Positions 23,358 to 34,711 are shown, counted from the stretch's first letter. The stretch is 64,000 bases of DNA from Fragilariopsis cylindrus CCMP1102 (GCA_900095095.1 FMBT01000381.1:1-64000); one strand, 5' to 3'. The notes: generated from the sequence alone by a model not told the origin. Numbers and translations are program-made.

Positions 23358-24944
23358 ATGCCAACCGGCAAAACGATAATCTCTCGATCTATATACGTCG
23401 CTCGGTTGCGTCGAGCTTTCATTTTGCGATGCCATCCAGATCAATTTCGACAGTACGATGATACAATAAGAAAACAGCAAAGTAGGGTACTGCAGTCTTT
23501 AACTGAACGTATGACCCAAGCTGACTTTAAGGACTACACGTCGAACCTAGGAAGAAAAGGAAGTTACAACAACAACCAACAATCCGTTGTAAAGTATGTA
23601 TTGGAAAAGAGGGACGGATCCTTATTACACAGGACATTAAATTTGAATGCTTCAGTTGAAACCATTCTTCAAAGCTTGGCTACTGCATTAGAATCTTCCG
23701 GCGCTGCAAAACTCTCCCTTCCTCCATCATTTGCATCACAGTCTCAAAATTCTGCTAAAATCGATGGTCACGACCCGTTGCATTGGGTCAAACGACAACA
23801 CTCACGCAATGATAATAAAAGTACACGTGATTCTTCAGAAAATAATTATAGAGAATCTAGTAGCGGTATCGACGATCGTTACAACGTCAACTCAAATCGG
23901 GGAAGAAATTTACAGAAATTTCTTTCATCACTTACACCGACTGAAATCGATGAACGTCGTACTCATCGAATGGATGCAATTGCAGCAGCGTCAGTTGCAC
24001 GGCGGCTTTTTTCATTTCAATCTATAGATGGAGTGCAATTAAAGTGGTCGTCTAAATCATTTGCTGGTCTATTGTCCACCTTAATTCGATTCTACGAAGA
24101 GCATCAACATAAATTTCATGTTCAATCCTTCTATCCCTTACAATTGACCTTTTCGAACTATGAAAGAAAATCCTCCTTAGACGTCTATGGTGGACACATC
24201 TACCTCAATCCCTCCGCAACACAACTCGAATGGTTGAAATCTATCAAAGAAGTAACGGATGAGCGGCTACAGGAATTTACCATCAACAGACAAGCCATGA
24301 CAGAACGGGTGACTTTATTACAAGACGGACTTAGCATAGGCGACAGTATCGATAATGATATCAAAGTAAAGAAAGGATTTACTTGCTCATCACGTAATTA
24401 CCATTCATTTTTGGAGAGAGTTAGTAAGCCCTATGACAAGACGCTATCGTTATTTTCACAATCGACAACATTGTCGACAGCTACAAGTACCGACCTGGTG
24501 CCTGTTCCTTCTTCATCATCATCATCCTCCTTGTGTATCGATCATCACTTACGACTAGTAGTAGAATCGTCGGAATATCGAGCGAAAGTAACAAATATGG
24601 GTTTTATTCGAATCCCTTCCACTATTACAAGTACACAGTTAAGTTTGGTAATATCTAATTTATCCTCATTGGCCGAAGAACGGTGGGATAGAGAGCAGCA
24701 GGAAAAAGATAGATGTCGCCAAGCTGTTCACCAAGTACAATTGGAGTTTGGACTTCATAAGGTCTTTCGACACAGTGAACTAGTCAGTCACGATGACTTT
24801 ATGAATGCGCTTGTCAGACTACTGGATCAGAAATCAAAACTTCGAGAGAGCCTTGCTGGATCATCTTTAGGAATTGCAGCCAGTGGCCAATTTTGTCATC
24901 TATCGGATGACGGTAGCTTGATAATTCCTCATAATTGGAAATGA
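23358..24944 (+). CDS. TCAIM-like protein with DUF4460 and DUF4461
   Basis: This is a 528-residue intact single-exon gene. The N-terminal block, LRRAFILRCHPDQFRQYDDT, is the J-domain-like start of DUF4460 (HPDxF) found in the mitochondrial protein TCAIM. The C-terminal half matches DUF4461 in arrangement: HSFLERVSKPYDKTLSLFSQ, LRLVVESSEYRAKVTNMGFI, then a C-terminal SGQFCHLSDDGSLIIPHNWK. A Ser/Asn-rich linker lies between them. The basic N-terminus (GKTIISRSIYVARLRRAF) would suit mitochondrial import. Family members are mitochondrial matrix proteins of poorly defined function; the HPD is not embedded in a full J-domain here. Confidence 0.8.
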   Translation: MPTGKTIISRSIYVARLRRAFILRCHPDQFRQYDDTIRKQQSRVLQSLTERMTQADFKDYTSNLGRKGSYNNNQQSVVKYVLEKRDGSLLHRTLNLNASVETILQSLATALESSGAAKLSLPPSFASQSQNSAKIDGHDPLHWVKRQHSRNDNKSTRDSSENNYRESSSGIDDRYNVNSNRGRNLQKFLSSLTPTEIDERRTHRMDAIAAASVARRLFSFQSIDGVQLKWSSKSFAGLLSTLIRFYEEHQHKFHVQSFYPLQLTFSNYERKSSLDVYGGHIYLNPSATQLEWLKSIKEVTDERLQEFTINRQAMTERVTLLQDGLSIGDSIDNDIKVKKGFTCSSRNYHSFLERVSKPYDKTLSLFSQSTTLSTATSTDLVPVPSSSSSSSLCIDHHLRLVVESSEYRAKVTNMGFIRIPSTITSTQLSLVISNLSSLAEERWDREQQEKDRCRQAVHQVQLEFGLHKVFRHSELVSHDDFMNALVRLLDQKSKLRESLAGSSLGIAASGQFCHLSDDGSLIIPHNWK

Positions 24945-25609
24945 TTTTAGCGGTATCGATACAAATTTTACTTGTGTACGGAATATAATGAGTAGTAGAA
25001 ATAGAAAAAGAAACTTTCGATCTGCTTGTTTAAAAAAACTGCATATGAATCAGATCTATATTATATGAATTTAGAACATACCTAACTAGCTAGCAATAAA
25101 CTAATCTTCAAATATGGATTAAAGTATCGTAATTCAATATCGCTTTTCATGATCAGTCAATACGGTACTTCGATCACCTGTGGCTACTTTTATTTAGAAT
25201 AATAATAGAATATTGAATCAACAAAAATTCAGACAAAATATGTGTATGTTGGTCCATGTGATATGTGCAGTAGTTTTTTATGTAACTTTCAAGACATGGA
25301 CAAGATACTTGGATTACGTTGTTGTTACCGGTATGTAGTCATGTAGTTGTAATAGTTAGAACGAGGGACAGACGTTCGGTCTGAAAGAAAACAAAACAAA
25401 AATTGGCGCGCCAACAAAAAATATACATTGAAACATCTTGTAGTACAACAAACATCACAACGATCAAAATGCCGATGGTGGTTGTATAAACTTAGATATC
25501 TTCGCTGCTGCTACTTTTGAATGCCGATTGACAGAGCGTATTAAAATATTACAACAATTGAAAACGATTGACTCGTTGCTATAAAAAGGAATAGCATCCA
25601 GCACAAATA
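24945..25609. other. Intergenic region upstream of MATE gene
   Basis: About 660 bp between two plus-strand genes. It contains a perfect 12-bp palindrome, TTGGCGCGCCAA, at 25403-25414. Otherwise AT-rich with no gene. Confidence 0.5.
25403..25414. promoter_or_regulatory. Palindromic GGCGCGCC site, E2F-like
   Basis: TTGGCGCGCCAA is a perfect palindrome containing the TTSSCGC-type core on both strands. It lies about 195 bp before the MATE gene start, inside A-rich sequence. A regulatory role is inferred only. Confidence 0.3.
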
Positions 25610-27392
25610 ATGATGAGAGTTTCCTTCCTTTGTTGTTTCAGGATTCGAGTATTGCTGGCATCGTCATCACTACTGATATTTTTGCTGATCGCAGTGAATG
25701 GTCTTACGTTACCACAGTTATCACAGAAATTCGGCCGCTTAAAGACCCCAATCAACAGATCTCGCACCGATAATAGACTATGGATGGCTACCAAGACTAC
25801 CTCGAACGTCGTCAGCAGTAACGACAAAGGTGTCGGTAATCTCCCAAAACTTAAGAAGAAGTTAACGCGTGAATTCTTCTCAATAGGATTTCCCGCATTT
25901 ATCCAGCTTGCCGCTGAGCCTTTAGCGGCACTAGTCGACACAGCATACCTTGGTGGGTTTTATCGTGTTTTCTTGGAAGCAAGCAAGCTTATTTGATGAT
26001 GCCATGCACGATGGGAATGTATTCTGATTGTTTTTGTTTCTATATCTAATTTTTTGTATGTGGTTCTCATCAGGTCGTCTCGGTCCAGACGTTTTGGGTG
26101 GAGCAGGAGTGGCAATATCAGCTCAGTACGCTGTAAGTAAGCTATATAACGACCCTCTGTTGAGAACATCTATTTCGTTGGTTGCGTCTACAGATGGACA
26201 AGCGCGAGGGGGAGAACTCGATGACAAGAATGTTGACGTGAAAAGCCAGGCAGTAAACAATGAAAAGAAATTATCAATTGCTGTTTCGTCTGCCCTCTTG
26301 TTAGCCTTTTGCGTTGGAGTTATTCAGTTATTTGTCTATTCGCTTTTCGCCAGTTCGATAACACGTGGTATGGGTCTCTCTTTTCAAAACCCGATGTATC
26401 AATCCGCGTTTTCCTATCTACGGGTGCGGGCATTGGGAACTCCAGCTGCTACTCTTTGGTTGGTAAGCAATGGGATTTTTCGTGGTCTTGGTGATACCCG
26501 CACGCCATGATATACTCCTTGATCTTTACAGCATTAAACGCTATTCTAGACCCTCTATTCATATTTACCTTCGGCTTTGGGGCGTCTGGAGCAGCCGCAG
26601 GCACAGCTTTGGCTCAATACATAGCACTGATTCCTCTCATGATGGCTTTAAATCGCAAAGTCAATATAGATATTTTTGGACAATTACCTGAACTGAAGTC
26701 TTCTCTCAAGGCATACATCAAAGCTGGAGGTTGGTGTGTTTCGTACTCTTGCAAAGGTATTGGCGTAAGTATATGTGCTCGAAAAGCGGCTGGTTTAGGA
26801 TCGGTGGCAGCTGCCGCGTATAATCTAACGTTTCAATTGGGATTTGCGACGACGCAAATTTGCGAAGCGGTCGCCGTGGCGGTACAAACTCTATTGGCAC
26901 GAGAACTAGCCGATAACCAAACACATTCTCCCGCTATCAAGGCTAAGTTGGTTCGGCATCTCATCAATACCTCCTTATTTATTGGTGGAACAGTCGCCAC
27001 GTGCCTTTCATTAACAACCTTTCTGCAGCGAGATTCAATTCTTCGTGGCCTTACCAGCAACCTGCCATTAGAGAAGCTTCGGTCGTTATTTTTCCAGCTG
27101 TTTTATTGACACAAATCTTTAAAGGACTGGCGTATCCTGTCAACGGAATCATTATGGGAGGTTTAGATTGGGTTTTTTCGATGATAGCAATGTGGGGAGC
27201 TAATATAATAAGTCTCGGAATGATAGGTTTTTGGAGTTTGGGTGGCACTGTAACTTTGGAACAAATTGGTTGGCACTTGCAGCGTTCATGGCCACACAAG
27301 TGGTTACGGGTATTATCCGTTATGAAAGCAAAACGGGTATATGGAAGGTATTAAAAGGAGATGATGAAGAATCAGCTGCAGTATTGCAGTAA
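25610..27392 (+). CDS. MATE-family multidrug/metabolite transporter with N-terminal leader
   Basis: This is a MATE (DinF/EDS5-like) antiporter of about 554 residues. The N-terminus has a hydrophobic leader (LLASSSLLIFLLIAVNG), then a Ser/Lys-rich stretch before the first MATE helix (REFFSIGFPAFIQLAAEPLA, ALVDTAYLG). Later blocks are LGPDVLGGAGVAISAQYAVS, LGTPAATLWLVSNGIFRGLG followed by DTRTP, AAAYNLTFQLGFATTQICEA and IFKGLAYPVNGIIMGG. The DTAYLG and GIFRGLGDT features mark the plant plastid/EDS5 and bacterial DinF branch. Exons are 25610-25952 and 26074-27392 (GTGGGT...TCAG). Three frame steps (near 26508, 27060 and 27265) each fit one missing base and bring the total to 555 codons. The leader suggests a plastid-envelope or endomembrane location; the substrate is unknown. 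Confidence 0.9.
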
Positions 27393-27620
27393 TCCTCCCT
27401 AGTTTTTTTTTCCATTTCCTTAATTGATTACAGTATATCACTAGTCTTCTTTCTATTTCCCCTGCCTGATTTCTATTCGACGCTTCGTTCCCTCAAATAT
27501 GCTAGTTCTTCTTCGCTAATGGTCGTTTCAGATAGATGTGGTGTCGTATGATGATATTTAATTGTACTGTAGTCGCTACCTTTTTAGTTGCCTTTTTGTT
27601 CCTCTGCTTGCCACTTTGCT

Positions 27621-28027
27621 TCACCGGATTTCCAGAGGAATCTCATTTGTGGTCTCGGCCTCAAACACCACATCTGTCTGCTCAAGAATGCTCCGTATAG
27701 GCGAAATCGGAAGGCGTATTGCATCGCGGCATCCTCCGAGATATGATCCAAAGATTTATATCGCCTTTCCACCATCCTCTTCGTGGCCGACACGGTACGT
27801 GGGGTCTTCAGAAGTCGGCACTTCCTCCGGAGTAAAACGGTAGACGTCAAACCCATACTGTTCCTTAAGCTTCAGAAATCCAGTATTATTACATGCAAGT
27901 ATATCAACTTCAATTTCCCGTGGCTCGTAAATTTCGCCGTCTTCAATGTATTCCAGACGACGCATCCCCCCACCCCCACCCCACTCCAAATGGCTACATC
28001 CGGCTCTCGGTTGTCCCCACCCAACAT
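27621..28027 (-). CDS. Doubtful small gene or gene fragment
   Basis: The family is unknown. From an ATG at 28027 (MLGGDNREPDVAIWSGVGVG) the reading passes through RRLEYIEDGEIYEPREIEVD, GFLKLKEQYGFDVYRFTPEE and a tail ending AETTNEIPLEIR at 27621. It steps frame in GGTGGGGGTGGGG and two other places. Allowing four missing bases gives 137 codons including stop. A competing tail in another frame (ending WQAEEQKGN) exists, so the C-terminus is uncertain. The frame also stays open for a distance upstream of 28027, so an unseen exon is possible. Confidence 0.35.
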
Positions 28028-28495
28028 GAATACGAAAGTGCTTCTATCATACTTAAAGTAATAGTAGTAGATGTCGACAATGAATAATGAACAATAGGTG
28101 CAATAATTTATATCTTTATTCTTAATTACTGAATTTAGTCTATCATCATTAATTATATACTGGTTTCCACTTCTTGCTCATACTTCTCCTCTATAACCAT
28201 AGTACATTAGGTTATTTCCAACTGAATAGTTGTCCTAAACCAAAATGCAACAATAAGCAGCTTCTTGCGTAGCGATTTAACCACAGATACAGCAACTAAC
28301 AATTTCAAAAAGATTAAGAAAAGGGTAGAACAATACTAAAGAAATGATGTATGACTGTCATCATCCCACTAGAATAGTATTATGTTCAAAATTAAACCAT
28401 ATTCTATCGTGTAGTAAGTATGGCGATGATGTATGTACCATTTTGTCTTGCTTGGACAGAAGATACCAAAAAAACAATAGTGTATTATTTTTCAT
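28028..28495. other. Intergenic region
   Basis: About 470 bp of AT-rich sequence between two minus-strand genes; nothing recognised. Confidence 0.45.
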
Positions 28496-29410
28496 TCAAT
28501 ATGAGTCAAATTTTTGAGCATCGAGTATCGATTTAGCATTGAAAACACCGCAGATTCTACTTTCTTCTCTTCGCCATCCGGTATGCCAACCACTTTGTCG
28601 AACACTTACCAACCCTTCTTTCTTTGATAACTGTTTTATAGAACCAACGAAACACGGTAATGAAAAGTATAGATATCCTTTGGGTATGGAAACATCTCCA
28701 TACATATAGGACTGGTCGGCTTTAATTGTACCTTCCACTTCCATAATAAATCGTATCGTGTATTGATTTTTTTTTGTGACATCGATACGGTATGCACCAT
28801 TTGTACATTCCATCCGATCATATCCATCACGTAGTCGTGCAAATTGTGCTGTTTCTAAAGCAAAAACTTTGGAACTTTTTCCCATAGTGTTATCACGAAC
28901 CATTCTATCTGATATTTCTTTATCGGCCAAAGTTGGAAGTAATTTAATATCCAATGCAAAGTCTATTCTTTTCCCACTTGCCGCCCATCGTGGATCCATC
29001 CAAGAACCGTCTTCTCTTCCTATACTTGCGTATAATCTATACTGTTCGCTACCATCATCATCATCATCATCATCTTTCGAATTGATAATCCAAGGTGAAG
29101 TTTTGATTCGTTCTTGCTGCAAAATTTGATTTTCTATTGGTTGTGGTGGTCGTTCTGGTTGTTGTTTTGTGATTTCTTCAATTTCTGATCGCAATTTTTC
29201 GGCTTTCGCCTTGAGAATTTCTGCCTCTTCTCGCAAATTAGTTGTAGATGAAGGTGTATTGCTGTTGTTGTCTGACTGCGCTTGGAATTGCTGAAGATAA
29301 TTATTCGCATACCGTCGTTGTCGTGTCGCTTTCGTTGTGGTAAATCCGTGTGAGACTGCGAGGAAGATTGTTATCAGTGCTATTGTAGCGATAGTGGCGA
29401 AGTAGGACAT
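28496..29410 (-). CDS. Probable plastid-targeted protein of unknown function
   Basis: This is a 304-residue intact protein. The leader MSYFATIATIALITIFLAVS ends at HGFTTTKATRQRR, the kind of hydrophobic segment plus aromatic-Thr/Ser/Arg start used for diatom plastid import. A coiled-coil stretch follows (LREEAEILKAKAEKLRSEIE), then an Asp run. The C-terminal 190 residues look globular, with GREDGSWMDPRWAASGKRID, KVFALETAQFARLRDGYDRM, YTIRFIMEVEGTIKADQSYM and SGWHTGWRREESRICGVFNA. I believe this is a conserved algal/cyanobacterial-style beta-rich plastid domain, but cannot name it. No intron or frame problem. Confidence 0.72.
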   Translation of the reverse strand: MSYFATIATIALITIFLAVSHGFTTTKATRQRRYANNYLQQFQAQSDNNSNTPSSTTNLREEAEILKAKAEKLRSEIEEITKQQPERPPQPIENQILQQERIKTSPWIINSKDDDDDDDGSEQYRLYASIGREDGSWMDPRWAASGKRIDFALDIKLLPTLADKEISDRMVRDNTMGKSSKVFALETAQFARLRDGYDRMECTNGAYRIDVTKKNQYTIRFIMEVEGTIKADQSYMYGDVSIPKGYLYFSLPCFVGSIKQLSKKEGLVSVRQSGWHTGWRREESRICGVFNAKSILDAQKFDSY

Positions 29411-29891
29411 TGTAATATTATAGTACTGTATATACTTTCGAGGCCGCTCAATACTTTATGAGATTGACTGAACCAAGTGAACTACTTGAAGTACTGTAAT
29501 TAATTCTGTGATGTATTTGTATTTTATATTGTTATGTTATGTTGTACCAGTACACATTTGACACATTGTACAAGCACGTCAACATCGTCAGCATGTTAAA
29601 TCAATTATGTGTCATGATCATGCAATCGTCAATCGATAAAATTCAAATTGATGTTAGGATTTTAATGACAAGATTATTTTCGAATTTTCAAAATTCTTCA
29701 TTCACCCCCTTTTATCACAAGATTCCTACCCCCGCTACATCACCCCCACAAAGCAAAACAACAATTTAAAATTGAAGAAAAAAAAAATTTGAAAATGACT
29801 AACGAATTTTCTTCCTCTTTATCATTACATTTTAATGCTACAGTACTTCCTTTTGAAGTATGCATCCCGTTAGTACATTCTTACGGATAAC
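29411..29891. other. Divergent intergenic region
   Basis: About 480 bp separating divergent genes. A 76-codon plus-strand frame at 29539-29769 shows no motif and is not called. Confidence 0.45.
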
Positions 29892-32025
29892 ATGCAAGAT
29901 ACAACAATAGTGAACCCAGAGGATGGCCCGTCATCGTCGGAAGAGGAGGTCACCGTCACTGTAACACCAGAGGCAACAAGTAGCAATAGCAATCGCAACG
30001 CTGATGCCAGTAACAGTGACAATGGTAACAATATAAAACGCGGACGCAATAATCGATCTCGTCGTCAGATCCCTGAATCCCAAGCCAAGCGACGGATGGA
30101 GGCTATGACTACTAACATCGATCATAAATTGGCTGCAGCATTTACTGCTATTTTGGTCCTATATACAGTCATCACTCTTGGTATATGGAAGAATCTCGAG
30201 GCGCAAACATATCGACACGAAGTCATCGAACGTGCTGATCGAAGATCCATTCAAAAATTTCTAGTAAAAGAGGCTGGAATAAATTTGACAACTAATTTTG
30301 TATCGAACAATAAGAATATTAATATAGAACCCTATTCCCAGAATAGTAATAATGATAATAATAATGATAACAATGATAATGGGAAAATAAAGGCTGAAGA
30401 TTTCACTGATATTGAAACCTTACAACACACCTTTCCAGTTCACGCTTCTGGTGATACTGAAATCATCGATCATCCTGGAATGTTTCTTGCCAATCCTGAT
30501 GAAATGAAAAAAATTATTGATAAACATCCGGATACATTACCCGCCGATGGGAAAATAGCTGTACCAAAATTTTGGAGACCAAACGCATATGGCTCAGATG
30601 GTGTACGTGAATTCTTAGGTAATTATGGTGACAAACTTTTAACACCCGAACAGGCAGATCAAATTGGTAGCTTCGCTGGAGAGGATGGAACATTGAAGAC
30701 TGTTTATATATCCGTGGCAGCATATCGTGATCCTGAATGTCAACCAACTGTCGAAGATATGTTTCTACGTGCCGAATATCCAGAACGACTCCGGGTAGCT
30801 GTTGTGGAACAACGCGTCAAAGACGAAGATGATGCGACTGTACCACATTGTGGTCAACCATTGATACCTTGTTCAGAAGATCCCGAGCAAATGTTGTGCA
30901 AATATGGTAGTCAGATAGATGTATTTGTAGTACCGGCTATATTGTCTGTGGGTCCAGTCTTTGCTCGTCACTTAGCTAATCGTATGTACCGTGGTGAATA
31001 TTTTGCTATGCAAGTTGATTCGCACGTACGATTTATTGAACACTGGGATACCAATTTGATATCACAATGGGAATCAGCTCAAAATGAAATGGCCGTAATA
31101 ACGACATATCTAAGTGATATTATTGATTCTATAGACCCAGTCACATTTGAAAATAAACACCCAAATCGACCCATTATGTGTAAGACGGACTACGAAGGAA
31201 AGGGCAAACTGAAACACTTACGGCATGGTCAGCAACCAGAGGGGATACCAGGTATACATGGTGAACCTACACTCCATCCGTTCTGGGCGTAAGTTTATCA
31301 TTAGTTTCATGCTGATTATCCGTATACTGTAATGCACTGTACTGTACTGTATCGAACTAACTAACTGTCATCAGAAGTAATAACCAATACTATATTGCAT
31401 AGTTGAATTCGAGACGACTTCACTCACCATTTATGATCTTTATTTTTTATTGATATCATTTATTCATTTTCTACAAAACAGGGCGGGTTTTTCATTTGCA
31501 CGTGGACACTTTGTCGTCCAAGTACCATACGATCAATACGAACCAATGGTGTTTCAGGGAGAAGAAATTTTTATGGGACTACGGGGATGGAGTTATGGGT
31601 ATGATTATTACACGGCTGAAATATCTGTTGCCTTTCACATGTATGCCATAAAAGAAAATAAGGATAAACGAAAAAAAGTGAAGCTGTTCTGGGAAAATAG
31701 TAACCTGTATCCTGGTGCAGCCGTTCAGGGTATGAAACGATTAAATGGAATTATTGGTCTTGGTGATCCCGGTGATGTTTTTTATAACGCCGAAGAAAAA
31801 GAATACGGACTTGGAAAAGTTCGACCGAAGGAACAATTTTACCGTATATATGGTATACACACAGATACCAAGAAGGTTGAAGATAATCTGTGTTCTTTTG
31901 TTGGAAAACCCATGCAGAAGCTGTTCAAACCCCACCTAAGAAAGAATCGCATGGGTATTGACTTTTCCGATGTTGATTTTGCCTATAAAGATCCCCGTCC
32001 TCCAGCTAAAACATCAAAGAAATAA
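29892..32025 (+). CDS. GlcNAc-transferase-like type II membrane glycosyltransferase (GT60/PF11397 type)
   Basis: This is a 646-residue protein resembling the Skp1 hydroxyproline GlcNAc-transferase family. An N-terminal acidic and Ser/Asn-rich tail precedes one membrane segment at about 82-102 (AAAFTAILVLYTVITLGIW), giving type II topology. The catalytic region begins TVYISVAAYRDPECQPTVED with DMFLRAEYPERLRVAVVEQ, then GPVFARHLANRMYRGEYFAM and the DxD-like QVDSHVRFIEHWD at about 373-385. FSFARGHFVVQVPYD, FQGEEIFMGLRGWSYGYDYY and RMGIDFSDVDF follow, all typical of the family. Exons 29892-31288 and 31482-32025 join through FWA|AGFSF with a GTAAGT...AACAG intron; the sum is exactly 647 codons. 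The membrane anchor points to Golgi action rather than the cytosolic action of the Dictyostelium Skp1 enzyme. The acceptor is unknown. Confidence 0.88.
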
Positions 32026-32735
32026 AGCAGGGAACTTGAATAATCTTCGATTGATTCGTTCATTCTATTTATTCACGAATCAGTCATACATGCCAACAAT
32101 GGTATCACCAGCCCCCAGACACTAGAGGAAATCGCGCTAGATCTTGCCTTTAGAGGCAACCGAGGATCTGGAACCCGTCAAATTATAGTGTAAGATTGGG
32201 ACTATAATATTTATGATCGAAAATATCATTTCTTTCCACCGCATGCAAGTTCAATGACGTAGTTACTTGCCAATTCTAAGGTCAAATAAGACTGACCTTC
32301 GATTAATTATCAATAATGTAAATTGTAAATATATATATATATAACTCATTGAAAGGCCAGAATCGTGTAAGAAAAGTACTTTGCTGTAAGATAGCTTGTC
32401 TAAATGGTTAGTTAGTAAGATTAGATGTAGACTGACTGTCAAAATATTGTTCATAAATTCTCATTAGCACGCATACGCTGTGAAGTACGGACATTATATT
32501 TTTGTTACCTCACACGTGGAACTTCTGACTTTTTTTTTTAAAAGTGATCGGTATCAGTCAGTCGGAAACAACACAGCGGCTGTCCAGATTTGAAAAGATG
32601 TGATGAAGATGATGAGCCGATGATCATTTTGCAGTTGTTCTAATCGCTACTATTTCAATATTGTAATCCTTTTCTCCTCTACTGGCAGATTAACATTCGT
32701 ATTATTTTTTTGGCTATAGTAATATCTCTTTCAAC
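32026..32735. other. Intergenic region
   Basis: About 710 bp between two plus-strand genes. A small hairpin (TTGCCT...AGGCAA) lies near 32140-32155. I see no tRNA-like clover-leaf or gene. Confidence 0.45.
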
Positions 32736-33995
32736 ATGCGACTCATATTTTCAATAATTGCGTTAACCGTTCTTTTTGATGGCACGTTGTCGTCATCCGT
32801 CGCGGCTCCTCCTATTGCTACGAGCGTCCCCGCGGTAATAGGTGAAAAATCCAAAGACGGTAATAATGTGGTTCTACAACTTTTTGGGTATGTCAAAGAT
32901 TCTGTAGTACGAACGGTCGACGGTTCAAAAGAAATGTGGGGCAATCATGGACGATGCAATCAAATTAGAGCGAAGCAAAAAGATTATCGCGAAAAGCTTC
33001 AAAAGCAATGGGAATTTGAAGAGCAGGGTTTAACACCTAAGGAAATGAAGGGAAGACTTTCCAAAATCAATGGTGGAGTTACATATGATGAATTCATCTT
33101 TCTGATGAAAGGCAAAGAAGATCGTAGTAAACTAATGAATGTTGCGTTTATGATGTGGGGTGCACCTCGAGTCTTTCCTTATGCATTGATGTTTTATCCT
33201 AATATCTTGCCAGGGCCCTTTGCTCCACAACAAGATATGTCAGCCAAAGAATCAAAACTGGAAAAATTGTCACGGGAACGAACTCATGCTGTCATTAAGA
33301 CGCTGGTTTCACTTGAAAATGAAGCCAAGGCTGTACCAGCTCTAGCTAAACTGAATATTTTTGGGAAGAAGAAACAGGCTCGACGAATGGATGAGATGGA
33401 CTCTATGGGTAAAACGATTGGCCAAATTATGATTGCGTCTGGACCTGATTCGGATGATGATGGTGCCGTAATTGCGATGAATACTATGGAAGATGCTCTT
33501 TACCGTCCCGATACGGTTACTCGAGCCGAACAACGTTTGGTCAATGTACCCAAATGCATTACCAATGGGATCTTATCTGCCATTGATGGATCAAATATAC
33601 TACAAGTCGTTATGCCTCACTTCATGAAACGTGGACAAGTCCTATCTCATATTCAAAAATTGAATGATATTGACAACTTTCTTGTTCATGAAAAAGTCAA
33701 CTTGGATGACTTATCGACGTTTAGATTGTTGGAAGCATGCAGCGATCGTATGATTGGTGGACCGGGTCGGACCGACGAGGAAATGCGAAAATGTCTTACT
33801 AATTGGCTTGACTTGTCCGTCAATATACCTACCGAACGGATTGAAAAGACGGGAGAATACTTCAATACCAACCTTGCAAAAACGGCACTTATGGGTTATT
33901 ATAGTGTGAGTGGAGCACGTGATGATAGATCCGCATCGTATCTTTCACGATTGATGTTTAATCCTCAACCAGAAATAAAGAGTCGAAATAGATAG
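32736..33995 (+). CDS. LETM1-like domain protein with N-terminal signal peptide
   Basis: This is a 419-residue single-exon protein. The N-terminus (MRLIFSIIALTVLFDGTLSS) is a typical cleavable leader, unlike mitochondrial LETM1 proteins. The central region (about 100-165) reads TYDEFIFLMKGKEDRSKLMN followed by VAFMMWGAPRVFPYALMFYP and NILPGPFAP. It has the LETM1 ribosome-binding-like pattern of helices ending in a PxxLP turn. The C-terminal half (QVVMPHFMKRGQVLSHIQKL, DLSTFRLLEACSDRMIGG) continues as helices, with a predicted NW...L motif. LETM1 proteins handle K+/H+ or Ca2+/H+ exchange in mitochondria; here localisation could be ER or plastid. The domain call is by pattern and is moderate. 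Confidence 0.65.
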   Translation: MRLIFSIIALTVLFDGTLSSSVAAPPIATSVPAVIGEKSKDGNNVVLQLFGYVKDSVVRTVDGSKEMWGNHGRCNQIRAKQKDYREKLQKQWEFEEQGLTPKEMKGRLSKINGGVTYDEFIFLMKGKEDRSKLMNVAFMMWGAPRVFPYALMFYPNILPGPFAPQQDMSAKESKLEKLSRERTHAVIKTLVSLENEAKAVPALAKLNIFGKKKQARRMDEMDSMGKTIGQIMIASGPDSDDDGAVIAMNTMEDALYRPDTVTRAEQRLVNVPKCITNGILSAIDGSNILQVVMPHFMKRGQVLSHIQKLNDIDNFLVHEKVNLDDLSTFRLLEACSDRMIGGPGRTDEEMRKCLTNWLDLSVNIPTERIEKTGEYFNTNLAKTALMGYYSVSGARDDRSASYLSRLMFNPQPEIKSRNR

Positions 33996-34711
33996 ATTTT
34001 TTAAAATCCATTTTATATTTTATTAGTAGTAAAGCAAACCATTGTTAAGATGTTTGGTGGATGCCTTTGACAGAATCAAGATTTGTCGATTGCTTCTAGT
34101 TCCAATCATGACTACATAGATGAAGTAGTAACGAAACGTACCTTTAGTTTGTTCCTTGGTCTGACCTGTAATCAGCATCATGTATATCAGTCAGAAACCA
34201 CGTTAAAGACAACTATTTTTCTTTGGATTGTTTCTTCGAACGCCGTGCCTATTTATGCATCTATTTCTTTTCTTCTTCCAGTGAAATTAACAAAATTAAA
34301 TCATTATCAAGCAGAATATATAACTTATTCATCAATTACATCATCGTTTTAAGATATTACTAAAAAAAATGGTTAAGAAAAGAGAGGGGCATTAAGGTAA
34401 AACCTATTTTGATTAATACGACTTTTTTCAATAAATGCATTACCTTAACTGAATGGAAAGTAGTAGTTGCTTTCGTACTGATTATAGGGGGGAGGGGGGG
34501 GGTGCACTGGAACTTCAGCACACTACTAGCTAGCGTTTCGCCACAATAGATTCAAAATAAATGATTTTGTGTTTAAAAGGGCAAACAAATCACTTGCATG
34601 GACAATACGAAGTACTCCGTGGTGCTGCTGAAAATCAGCACTACTGTCATTTGGTATAGTATAATTAGGGTAGTAATGCTTTATTGAAAGGAAACATGCT
34701 TTTTTAATTGG
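33996..34711. other. Convergent intergenic region with G-run
   Basis: About 715 bp between converging genes. It includes a 16-nt run of G interrupted once by A (34487-34502). A hairpin, GTGCTG...CAGCAC, lies near 34622-34641. No gene recognised. Confidence 0.5.

Noticed and set aside
32120-32165. Hairpin resembling part of a tRNA
   Set aside because: Only a 6-bp stem with flanking partial pairing; no acceptor stem or T-loop consensus.
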